A DNA stretch of 6,342 bases from Candidatus Cloacimonadota bacterium (GTDB taxonomy: Bacteria > Cloacimonadota > Cloacimonadia > Cloacimonadales > Cloacimonadaceae), in the NCBI GenBank assembly GCA_027318525.1, contig DAHVPA010000020.1, forward strand, positions 8,572-14,913, given 5' to 3'. Of the stretch, positions 1 through 5,807 are shown piece after piece. A model generated the notes under the pieces. That model saw nothing but the letters and a program-made list of their open reading frames with translations. It did no database searches and had not been told where the DNA came from. The stretch's first letter is position 1; each line of letters opens with the position of its first letter. Made by a program: the position numbers and the translations under genes.

Positions 1-969
1 CTTACAGCGCAAGAATTGGATGAAGTCTATGCTCTTCCCTATATGCGTCTGCCACATCCCAAATATGGTAAAGTAACCATACCTGCCTGGGTACAGATTA
101 AGGATTCGATTACTGCACATCGCGGATGCATGGGAGGCTGTAATTTCTGCACCATAGGCTACCATCAGAGCAAGGCAATTCAAAGCCGCTCGGAAAAGTC
201 AATCCTGGCAGAACTTGAGACATTGACAGAGCAGAAAAGCTTTAAGGGCACTGTGTCAGATATCGGAGGTCCAAGTGCCAATATGTATGGAATGCGTTGT
301 CGGCTGGGATTCCCCAAAAGTTGCAAACGCAATTCCTGCCTTTATCCAGAAATCTGCTCACAGCTTGATGTTTCACATAAACAGATCACAGCTCTGCTTA
401 AAAAAGCTCTGCAGGTGGAGGGCATAAATCACGTATTCATCTCTTCCGGCATCAGGTTTGACCTTGCTTTGAAAGATGTGGACTATATCAGACAAATTGC
501 TCTGCAGCATACCGGTGGTTTACTCAAGGTTGCACCGGAACATACAGAATCAGCAGTTCTGAAAGCTATGGGAAAACCTGAAATCAAGCTATACCTTGAT
601 TTCTGTGAGCTTTTCTATTCACTTTCACAGCAAGCAGGTAAAAAAAGCGGAGTCGTCCCATATATCATTGCAGGTCATCCAGGTTCAACCCTCACAGATG
701 CCGTTAATCTAAGCCTATGGCTCAAAAAACGCAATATCAAACTGGAACAGGTGCAGGAATTTACCCCCACACCAATGACCATCAGCACCTGCCAATACTA
801 CACGGGATTAGACTTTGAAACAGGCAAACCAATACATGTTCCCAAGGGACGTGAAGTGCGGCTGCAAAAAGCTTTAGTCCTGTGGCATCAGCCTGAGAAC
901 AGAATGCTGCTAAAAGAAGCCTTGGAAAAAGTGCAACGTCCTAATCTGTTACACAAATTTTACAATTGA
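1..969 (+). CDS. ygiQ: YgiQ family radical SAM protein, C-terminal part (5' end outside window)
   Basis: The reading frame is open from the first base of the window, so the N-terminal half lies upstream; the family is usually about 600-740 residues and about 322 are visible. The in-frame TTG at 16 is an internal Leu codon, not a start. The radical SAM signature CX3CX2C, which should bind the 4Fe-4S cluster that cleaves S-adenosylmethionine, has its Cys codons at nt 127, 139 and 148. The family-typical GGPSANMY stretch (from nt 265) follows, then a second group of four cysteines (codons at nt 298, 322, 337, 355) and the motif LKVAPEHTE (about nt 523-549). The C-terminus ends soon after the conserved VPKGREVRLQKAL segment and lacks the long basic tail of E. 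coli YgiQ. To my knowledge the reaction and substrate of this family are not established. The stop codon overlaps the -35 box of the next transcription unit, and no obvious terminator follows. Confidence 0.93.
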   Translation, partial: LTAQELDEVYALPYMRLPHPKYGKVTIPAWVQIKDSITAHRGCMGGCNFCTIGYHQSKAIQSRSEKSILAELETLTEQKSFKGTVSDIGGPSANMYGMRCRLGFPKSCKRNSCLYPEICSQLDVSHKQITALLKKALQVEGINHVFISSGIRFDLALKDVDYIRQIALQHTGGLLKVAPEHTESAVLKAMGKPEIKLYLDFCELFYSLSQQAGKKSGVVPYIIAGHPGSTLTDAVNLSLWLKKRNIKLEQVQEFTPTPMTISTCQYYTGLDFETGKPIHVPKGREVRLQKALVLWHQPENRMLLKEALEKVQRPNLLHKFYN

Positions 970-994
970 CAATAAAGCCAACCATCTATATTAT
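966..994 (+). promoter_or_regulatory. Sigma70-type promoter for tilS-hpt-ftsH
   Basis: A perfect -35 hexamer TTGACA (966-971) is followed by a 17-bp spacer and the -10 hexamer TATTAT (989-994, five of six matches to TATAAT). Transcription would start near 1001 and give a leader of about 29 nt that carries the tilS ribosome binding site. The -35 box contains the ygiQ stop codon (967-969). There is no extended -10 TG. The match assumes a housekeeping sigma factor with E. coli-like preference, which is not proven for this organism. Confidence 0.65.
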
Positions 995-1020
995 TGAACA
1001 GAAAAAATTTAAGTAAAATC

Positions 1021-1024
1021 GAGG
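1021..1024 (+). promoter_or_regulatory. Ribosome binding site deciding the tilS start
   Basis: GAGG lies 5 nt before the ATG at 1030, inside a longer GAGGTGG match to the anti-Shine-Dalgarno sequence. It favours ATG 1030 over the in-frame TTG at 994. That TTG begins in the last base of the proposed -10 box, upstream of the predicted transcript start. Confidence 0.7.
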
Positions 1025-1029
1025 TGGTT

Positions 1030-2493
1030 ATGTCCGTTCCCCTCACTTTAGCGCAACGTTTTGCCAGGCATGTAGTTAACGCTAAGCTGATTCTTCCCGG
1101 AATGAAGCTGGTTGTTGCTATATCAGGTGGTGTCGATTCCATAGCCTTGCTGCATCTGCTGCAACAATTGAAATCTGACCTGCACCTTACCCTGATTGCA
1201 GTGCACATAAATCATCACCTGCGTGGAGAGGAATCTGACCTGGATGAAAGATTTGTCCGCAGGCTCTGTGACCGTCTGAATATCAATTGCGTGGTAAAGC
1301 ATGTCAGATTCGATACGGACAAGGATTTGGAAAACCAGGCACGAATGGCTCGCAGAGAGATCTTGTACAATATATTGAAATCATATAAATTTGATCGCAT
1401 AGCTTTGGCACATCAGAAAAATGATCAGGCTGAAACTGTCATCATGAACCTCGTGCGTGGCAGTGGTATAACCGGTATGGGTGGTATGAAACCTGACGGC
1501 GATAACATCATCAGACCATTGCTGGCTTTTTCCAGACCTGAGATAGAACAGTGGTTAGTAGATAATAATATAGAATGGCGTGAGGATATGAGCAATACCG
1601 ATGCCAGATTCACCCGTAATAAAATCAGAAACGAGCTCATCCCCTGGATGCAGTCAAATCTGAACCATGCTGTGACTGATAGACTTTTACTGCAAAGCCA
1701 TATCTTCCGCCAAGCAGATGACTATTTCCGCAAACATACTGCCAGACTGATAAAGAAAGTGATTACCGACGAAACTCCAGATTATCTCAGGATGGATTTA
1801 CCGCTCCTAAAGCAGTTATCGGAAATCGAGCAATATTATGTCCTGCGCGCTTGCTATGGCATTTTGGGCAAGACAGAACACGAGTTTTTCCGTTACAGTT
1901 TTACAGAGATCCGCCAAATACTTGATTCAGAAGGCAGTAAACAGACCAAGCTGGCTCATGATATCCATGTTATCAAACAATATGATGAACTAGTTATGAC
2001 TACCCTTGATCCTACAAAAGAACATACTGATCTCAAAGAGCTGACCATTGATGAGGAAAGGACGCATTTTGTCTTTTTTAACTGGCGTTTTACGCTTAAA
2101 TATTTAAAAAACCTGCCCAAAACCCGTGGCGATGTAAATGCTAAGCAACAGATCCTGATTGATCTGAATAAAGTGAACCTACCACTGAAATTGCGAACCA
2201 GAGAACCAGGCGATAGATTTATCCCTACCGGAATGAAAGACGAGAAGAAACTGAAAGAGTTTTTCATTGACGAAAAAGTCCCTCGTTTTGATAGGGACAA
2301 AGTGCCCATCCTGGCTGACACTGAGAAGATAATCTGGATAGTGGGCTACAGAGCTGACGCCAGAGCAATTTGTGACAGTCCAACCAACAGGATTCTGCAC
2401 ATTAGCATCGAACCTGTCACTACTGGAAGAAAAAGAGCAGCCAACAGGGCTTTTAGTCAGACCGGAGGAAAGTATGATATCTATGAACTCTGA
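1030..2493 (+). CDS. tilS: tRNA(Ile)-lysidine synthetase
   Basis: TilS uses ATP to attach lysine to C34 of the CAU anticodon of tRNA-Ile, giving lysidine. This switches decoding from AUG to AUA and aminoacylation from Met to Ile. The protein is cytoplasmic and normally essential. The 487 residues begin with an N-type ATP pyrophosphatase domain: the P-loop SGGVDS is at residues 32-37 and the second active-site motif AHQKNDQAET at 127-136, where Asn replaces the first Asp of the more common HxxDDQ. The tRNA-contacting motif RNKIRNELIP is at about 196-205. The C-terminal TilS domain carries LRTREPGDRF at 388-397, followed by GMKDEKKLKEFF. The length is close to the B. subtilis enzyme and longer than the E. 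coli enzyme. The last residues are encoded in DNA shared with the start of hpt (20-bp overlap), so the tail after about residue 460 is probably under dual constraint. The start is set by GAGG and the promoter position. Confidence 0.96.
   Translation: MSVPLTLAQRFARHVVNAKLILPGMKLVVAISGGVDSIALLHLLQQLKSDLHLTLIAVHINHHLRGEESDLDERFVRRLCDRLNINCVVKHVRFDTDKDLENQARMARREILYNILKSYKFDRIALAHQKNDQAETVIMNLVRGSGITGMGGMKPDGDNIIRPLLAFSRPEIEQWLVDNNIEWREDMSNTDARFTRNKIRNELIPWMQSNLNHAVTDRLLLQSHIFRQADDYFRKHTARLIKKVITDETPDYLRMDLPLLKQLSEIEQYYVLRACYGILGKTEHEFFRYSFTEIRQILDSEGSKQTKLAHDIHVIKQYDELVMTTLDPTKEHTDLKELTIDEERTHFVFFNWRFTLKYLKNLPKTRGDVNAKQQILIDLNKVNLPLKLRTREPGDRFIPTGMKDEKKLKEFFIDEKVPRFDRDKVPILADTEKIIWIVGYRADARAICDSPTNRILHISIEPVTTGRKRAANRAFSQTGGKYDIYEL
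2464..2468 (+). promoter_or_regulatory. Ribosome binding site of hpt inside tilS
   Basis: GGAGG within the tilS coding sequence stands 5 nt before ATG 2474. It selects that start over a second in-frame ATG at 2483, which would be 14 nt away, and over the long upstream extension of the frame inside tilS. Confidence 0.75.
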
Positions 2494-3019
2494 TATATCT
2501 GAGTATCTGTTTAGCGAAACGCAAATTCAAGAGCGTATCAAACAACTGGCAGAGAAGATCACTAATGATTACCGGAGTAAAAATCCTGTAATCATCAGCA
2601 TCCTAAAGGGTGGATTTGTCTTTATGGCAGACCTGGTACGGCAAATTGACCTGCCTGTGGAACTTGATTTCATGGCGATATCCAGTTATGGAAGCGGGAC
2701 TGCCAGCTCAGGCGTAGTGAAAATAAAGAAAGATATCGATATTGACATTAGCGGTAGGGATGTGATTATTGTGGAAGACATAGTAGATTCAGGTCTTTCC
2801 CTCCAATACATCCGTGATTATATCGGCAAGCACAATCCTTCTTCCATCCGGATCTGTGTCCTGCTTGACAAACCCGCTGCACATAAACTGGACGTAACAT
2901 TTGAATACGTCGGCTTCAATATAGGCAATGAGTTTGTAGTCGGATATGGTTTGGATTACAATGAAAGATACCGTAATCTGCCTTATATCGGCATCCTCAA
3001 AAAGGAGATTTATTCATGA
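2474..3019 (+). CDS. hpt: Hypoxanthine phosphoribosyltransferase
   Basis: This purine-salvage enzyme transfers the phosphoribosyl group of PRPP to hypoxanthine (often guanine too), giving IMP or GMP in the cytoplasm. The protein has 181 residues, the usual size for bacterial Hpt. Visible family elements, in order, are the ILKGG loop (43-47), the flexible catalytic loop around SSYGSGT (70-76), and the PRPP-binding motif VEDIVDSGLS (100-109) with the acidic pair E101/D102 and the probable catalytic Asp105. The LDKP segment (131-134) follows, with the Lys that contacts the purine ring, and then FVVGYGLDY (154-162). Ser replaces the more common Thr at residue 106 in the PRPP motif, a conservative change. 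The start overlaps the tilS end by 20 bp and the stop overlaps ftsH by ATGA, so its translation is probably coupled to both. The same neighbours surround hpt in many bacteria. Confidence 0.96.
   Translation: MISMNSDISEYLFSETQIQERIKQLAEKITNDYRSKNPVIISILKGGFVFMADLVRQIDLPVELDFMAISSYGSGTASSGVVKIKKDIDIDISGRDVIIVEDIVDSGLSLQYIRDYIGKHNPSSIRICVLLDKPAAHKLDVTFEYVGFNIGNEFVVGYGLDYNERYRNLPYIGILKKEIYS
3003..3007 (+). promoter_or_regulatory. Ribosome binding site of ftsH inside hpt
   Basis: AGGAG near the 3' end of hpt lies 8 nt before ATG 3016. Together with the ATGA stop/start overlap it supports coupled translation and the chosen ftsH start. Confidence 0.75.
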
Positions 3020-5055
3020 ATAATAAAACGTCGCCACCCGATTCCGGCGATAAGAACAAAAAGCCCCTGATGCCTGTTTTCAAGTCCAGGAAACCTCATC
3101 AGTCAATCACTTTCTGGATTATGCTGATTTTACTCACAGCGCTGCTCTATCAGGTCTGGTCAGGTAATTCCAAAAAAGTGGTGGATGTCTCATACGATAC
3201 TTTTATAGCTACAGTGGAAGCAGGTAATGTAAAGAACGTAACCTTTATGGAGCGTGATATCTTTTTTGATGCTCAGGATAAGAAATGCCACACTCTGATG
3301 CCTTTTGAAGATCCCAAACTGGTGGAATATCTGGTAAGTAAGGGCGTCTCGGTCAAGACACAAAAACCTTCTGCCTGGCGCAGTGTAATTGTATATCTCT
3401 TCCCCACACTATTGATTATAGCCTTTTGGCTGTTTTTTTTCAGAGGTATGAACCGCGGTCAAAACCAGGCTTTCAGCTTTGGCAAGAGCCGTGCCCGACT
3501 TTATGAAGGGAGCAAATACAAGGTCACATTCAAGGATGTTGCAGGAGTTGATGAAGCAAAAGAAGAGCTGCAGGAAATCGTTGAGTTTTTGAAAGACCCC
3601 AAGAAATTTCAACGTCTGGGAGGCAGGATCCCGCGAGGAGTTTTGCTTGTGGGCAGACCAGGCACCGGTAAAACTCTATTAGCCAAAGCAGTTTCCGGAG
3701 AAGCGGGAGTTCCTTTCTTCTCAATCAGTGGCAGCGATTTTGTGGAAATGTTTGTGGGTGTCGGTGCAGCAAGGGTTAGGGATTTATTTGACCAGGCTAA
3801 GAAGAATGCCCCCTGCATTACTTTCATTGATGAGATTGATGCTGTCGGCAGGCATCGTGGAGCAGGTCTGGGCGGCGGTCATGACGAACGTGAGCAAACC
3901 TTGAACCAGCTTTTGGTCGAGATGGACGGTTTTGAGCCCAACGACAGTGTCATTATCATTGCAGCAACCAACCGTCCTGATATTCTTGATCCAGCCCTTC
4001 TCAGACCCGGCAGGTTTGACCGGCAGGTGGTTGTTGATCTTCCCGATATCAAAGGCAGGGCGGAAATCCTGCGAGTGCACAGCCAAAAAGTCCCTCTCAG
4101 CAAAGACGTCAATCTGGAACTGATTGCAAGAGGAACTCCCGGCTTTAGTGGCGCTGATTTGGCTAACATTGTCAATGAAGCGGCTCTCATAGCAGCCGGT
4201 AAAAACAAGAAACAGCTTGAGATGGACGATTTTGAAGCTGCCAAAGATAAGCTTATCCTCGGCAAGGAAAAGAAAAGCCGGGTCATCCCGGAAGATGAAA
4301 AACGCATTACAGCATATCACGAGATTGGTCATGTTTTGACTTCCATTCTGCAGGACAAAACTGAGCCGGTGCACAAAGTTTCCATTATCCCAAGGGGATT
4401 TACTGGCGGTGCCACCCATTATTTACTCAGTGATAAAAGCAATTACTCCAAAGCCTATCTGGAGCAGATACTGGTTAGCATGATGGGCGGCAGAGCGGCA
4501 GAGGAACTCGTCTTTAACGATTTAACCACCGGAGCCGGAAACGATATTGAACGCTGCACTGATATTGCCAAGAAGATGATTTGCGCCTGGGGAATGAGCG
4601 AAAAGATAGGTCCGATGACCATCGGCAAAGACCAGGGCGAAGTCTATCTGGGTAAGGAAATCCTTTCCCGTGATGTTTACAGTGATGATACCGCCAAGCT
4701 GGTTGATTCGGAAATCCGCAGCCTGATTCACTCATCTCATGACAGAGCTTTGCAGATACTCTCCACGCATCGCCATCTGATGGACGCATTGGCTGATAAG
4801 CTGCTGGAAGTGGAAACTCTGGGCACAGAAGAAATCTTCGCCACTATCCTGGCAAATATCTCTGAGGATGCCAAACCTATGGTGGAAAAGAAATTCCAGC
4901 AAGCAATGGAGATGCGCTTTGAATATGCTCCCAAACATGATGAGGTCAAGCCGGCTGATAATTTAGCAAGCGCTGCTCCTTCTGAAGAAACAGGGGTTGA
5001 GGTTGATGATACCACACCTCCAAGTGATTCAAAGGATTCTGACCAGGTTTCATGA
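3016..5055 (+). CDS. ftsH: ATP-dependent zinc metalloprotease FtsH
   Basis: FtsH is a hexameric inner-membrane AAA+ protease that extracts and degrades misassembled membrane proteins and some short-lived cytosolic regulators. The 679 residues start with a basic cytosolic stretch. Two predicted membrane segments (about 31-48 and 123-142) bracket an extracytoplasmic domain of roughly 75 residues. The AAA+ domain carries Walker A GRPGTGKT (213-220, with Arg where Pro is usual), the pore motif FVG (246-248), Walker B ITFIDE (268-273), and the second region of homology with arginine fingers R330 and R333. The peptidase domain has the zinc motif HEIGH (435-439, usually HEAGH) and a third zinc ligand D510. 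The C-terminal tail from about 635 is acidic and rich in Ser, Thr and Pro, so probably disordered. Every catalytic residue I looked for is present, so the enzyme should be active. It is the last gene of the tilS-hpt-ftsH unit. Confidence 0.98.
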   Translation: MNNKTSPPDSGDKNKKPLMPVFKSRKPHQSITFWIMLILLTALLYQVWSGNSKKVVDVSYDTFIATVEAGNVKNVTFMERDIFFDAQDKKCHTLMPFEDPKLVEYLVSKGVSVKTQKPSAWRSVIVYLFPTLLIIAFWLFFFRGMNRGQNQAFSFGKSRARLYEGSKYKVTFKDVAGVDEAKEELQEIVEFLKDPKKFQRLGGRIPRGVLLVGRPGTGKTLLAKAVSGEAGVPFFSISGSDFVEMFVGVGAARVRDLFDQAKKNAPCITFIDEIDAVGRHRGAGLGGGHDEREQTLNQLLVEMDGFEPNDSVIIIAATNRPDILDPALLRPGRFDRQVVVDLPDIKGRAEILRVHSQKVPLSKDVNLELIARGTPGFSGADLANIVNEAALIAAGKNKKQLEMDDFEAAKDKLILGKEKKSRVIPEDEKRITAYHEIGHVLTSILQDKTEPVHKVSIIPRGFTGGATHYLLSDKSNYSKAYLEQILVSMMGGRAAEELVFNDLTTGAGNDIERCTDIAKKMICAWGMSEKIGPMTIGKDQGEVYLGKEILSRDVYSDDTAKLVDSEIRSLIHSSHDRALQILSTHRHLMDALADKLLEVETLGTEEIFATILANISEDAKPMVEKKFQQAMEMRFEYAPKHDEVKPADNLASAAPSEETGVEVDDTTPPSDSKDSDQVS

Positions 5056-5111
5056 AAATGAAACTCTCCTATTACCCGTTAGTTTTCGGTGCGGCTAGCT
5101 CACCTTTATAA
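5052..5111 (+). CDS. Possible 19-residue leader or orphan small ORF overlapping ftsH stop
   Basis: An ATG at 5052 overlaps the ftsH stop as ATGA and opens a 19-codon frame ending in TAA at 5109-5111. The peptide starts MKMKLSYYPLVFGAASSPL. The basic start followed by hydrophobic residues loosely resembles the beginning of a signal peptide, but it stops too early to be one. Only a weak AGG (5045-5047) precedes it. The ATGA overlap matches the hpt-ftsH junction and could allow re-initiation. It may be a leader peptide, the remnant of a lost gene, or chance; its short length makes chance quite likely. No function is assigned. Confidence 0.15.
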   Translation: MKMKLSYYPLVFGAASSPL

Positions 5112-5143
5112 CTTAGCGTAATACTATATGAGTTTACATAATC

Positions 5144-5233
5144 GACGGACAGGGTTTGGTCGGGGTTTGCAGAGACTTTGCCTCTGGAAACCCTGAGGAA
5201 AGTTTTCACCAGAAAAGACAAACCTGACCGGTC
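5144..5233 (+). ncRNA. Predicted structured RNA element upstream of hslV (unknown class)
   Basis: By hand pairing, 5144-5158 can pair with 5219-5233 (GGTTTG with CAAACC at the core, extended by CA/TG and GACGG/CCGGTC with a few bulges and one A-A mismatch). Inside it is a strong hairpin, 5161-5174 with 5182-5195, and possibly a small one, TTTTC (5203-5207) with GAAAA (5212-5216). Together they form a three-way-junction-like fold. I do not recognise a known riboswitch or RNA family. It would lie in the 5' leader of hslV if transcription starts upstream or reads through from ftsH. The hslV ribosome binding site is outside the fold. Covariation in relatives is needed to show that the structure is real. 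Confidence 0.4.
5161..5195 (+). repeat. Inverted repeat forming a strong hairpin
   Basis: GGGTTT (5163-5168) and CAGAG (5170-5174) pair with CTCTG (5182-5186) and AAACCC (5188-5193), with a single internal G-G mismatch and a 7-nt loop. One more C-G and one G-U pair extend the base. The nearest T-run (TTTT, 5203-5206) starts 7 nt after the stem ends, so it is a poor match to an intrinsic terminator, although attenuation or RNA-end protection remains possible. Confidence 0.65.
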
Positions 5234-5235
5234 AG
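5224..5235. repeat. 12-bp perfect palindrome, possible operator
   Basis: CTGACCGGTCAG equals its own reverse complement. It lies 6 bp before the -10-like hexamer TATACT (5242-5247) and 38 bp before the chosen hslV start, a position where a dimeric repressor or activator could bind. It also overlaps the 3' strand of the outer stem of the predicted RNA fold, so it may belong to that structure instead. A perfect 12-bp palindrome is expected about once or twice by chance in a window of this size. Confidence 0.35.
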
Positions 5236-5241
5236 ACAAAA

Positions 5242-5247
5242 TATACT
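5242..5247 (+). promoter_or_regulatory. Weak -10-like hexamer before hslV
   Basis: TATACT matches TATAAT at five of six positions. Transcription would start near 5254 and leave a 20-nt leader that still contains the hslV ribosome binding site. No recognisable -35 box lies 16-18 bp upstream; that stretch is part of the folded region. It could work only with an activator or an alternative sigma factor. Confidence 0.2.
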
Positions 5248-5262
5248 AAAAGATGAAAACAC

Positions 5263-5266
5263 AGGA
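5263..5266 (+). promoter_or_regulatory. Ribosome binding site deciding the hslV start
   Basis: AGGA lies 7 nt before ATG 5274. The earlier in-frame ATG at 5253 has no purine-rich site at a suitable distance, and the later one at 5283 is 16 nt from AGGA. This makes 5274 the best-supported start. Confidence 0.55.
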
Positions 5267-5273
5267 AAATAAA

Positions 5274-5807
5274 ATGGAACCAATGCACGCTACAACAATC
5301 ATTGGGATGCTGAGAGACGGGCATCTATGCCTGGGTGGTGACGGACAGGTCACACTGGGCAACACAATTGTAAAAGCGACTGCTCTCAAAATCCGCAAAC
5401 TTTATGATGACAAGGTTATCGCAGGCTTTGCCGGTGCTACAGCAGATGCTTTTTCGCTGTTTGAGAAATTCGAATCCAAACTGAAAGAACATAAAGGCAA
5501 TCTAAAAAAAGCAGCAGTGGAACTTGCCAAAGACTGGCGTTCGGACCGCATACTCCGGCGCCTGGAAGCCATGATTATTACGGGGGACAGGACGGGGATT
5601 CTCCTCATCAGCGGTCAGGGTGATGTTCTGGAACCGGATGATGGCATCGTCGCCATAGGCTCCGGCTCAAATTACGCACTTGCTGCTGCCCGTGCTCTTG
5701 CCAAGCATTCAACTTTAACCAATCGTGAGATTATCCGGGAAGCCCTGCTGACGGCTGCCGAAATCTGCATTTATACAAACACAAATATCGTCATTGAGGA
5801 ACTCTGA
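5274..5807 (+). CDS. hslV: ATP-dependent protease HslUV, peptidase subunit HslV
   Basis: HslV is the threonine peptidase of the cytoplasmic HslUV (ClpYQ) protease. It forms a double hexameric ring resembling proteasome beta subunits and is activated by HslU. From ATG 5274 the protein has 177 residues. It begins MEPMHATTII, so the catalytic Thr is residue 7 and a short N-terminal piece must be removed; proteobacterial HslV usually needs only Met removal. Counting from that Thr, Asp17 (in GGDGQVTLGN) and Lys33 (in ALKIRKLY) are in place, so the active site looks intact. Further family segments are AGFAGATADAF, AVELAKDWRSDRILRRLEAM, IGSGSNYALAAARAL and ICIYTN near the C-terminus. A start at 5253 would add seven residues and one at 5283 would remove three; neither changes the mature enzyme. 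The stop overlaps the hslU start. The structured intergenic DNA upstream may control the pair. Confidence 0.95.
   Translation: MEPMHATTIIGMLRDGHLCLGGDGQVTLGNTIVKATALKIRKLYDDKVIAGFAGATADAFSLFEKFESKLKEHKGNLKKAAVELAKDWRSDRILRRLEAMIITGDRTGILLISGQGDVLEPDDGIVAIGSGSNYALAAARALAKHSTLTNREIIREALLTAAEICIYTNTNIVIEEL
5796..5800 (+). promoter_or_regulatory. Ribosome binding site of hslU inside hslV
   Basis: GAGGA at the 3' end of hslV lies 6 nt before ATG 5807. With the TGATG stop/start junction it supports coupled synthesis of the two subunits. Confidence 0.7.

Larger units (their letters stand above)
5056..5273. other. Intergenic region between ftsH and hslV
   Basis: This is the only long gap between genes in the window. 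Its first part (5056-5143) is AT-rich and holds several -10-like hexamers: TATAAC at 5107, TACTAT at 5122 and CATAAT at 5137. None has a convincing -35 at the right distance. The middle (5144-5233) is GC-richer and can fold into a nested stem structure. The end (5236-5273) is A-rich, appears unstructured, and carries the hslV ribosome binding site. No classical terminator with an immediate U-tract is seen after ftsH, so read-through into hslVU is possible. Confidence 0.8.

Noticed and set aside
994..1029. Upstream TTG extension of tilS by 12 residues
   Set aside because: The TTG begins in the last base of the proposed -10 box and upstream of the predicted transcript start. It has no ribosome binding site, while ATG 1030 has GAGG at good spacing, and the added residues have no family resemblance.
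2372..2473. Extended hpt start at 2372
   Set aside because: It would add 34 residues entirely inside tilS without a ribosome binding site. ATG 2474 has GGAGG at 5 nt and gives the normal Hpt length.
3784..4419. 211-codon reading frame on the - strand inside ftsH
   Set aside because: It lies wholly opposite a highly conserved part of ftsH, shows no recognisable protein features, and is a by-product of ftsH codon use.
5157..5171. Sigma54-type promoter (TGG...TTGCA)
   Set aside because: The GG and GC elements are separated by 9 rather than 10 bases, the rest of the -24 box does not match, and sigma54 promoters tolerate spacing changes poorly. The bases are better explained by the stems.
5161..5206. 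Intrinsic terminator after ftsH
   Set aside because: The hairpin is strong, but a 7-nt AAG-rich gap separates it from only four T residues, so it does not fit the usual stem plus U-tract. Attenuation is not excluded.
5144..5233. RNase P RNA, suggested by a hairpin followed by TGAGGAAAGT as in conserved region I
   Set aside because: The region is far too short, lacks the conserved 3' ACAGAACCCGGCTTA-like segment, and its stems are simply nested rather than in the crossed arrangement that P4 requires.
5161..5233. TPP riboswitch, suggested by AACCTGA near 5221
   Set aside because: The CTGAGA motif and the rest of the pyrophosphate-sensing arm are absent, and the neighbouring gene has no link to thiamine.
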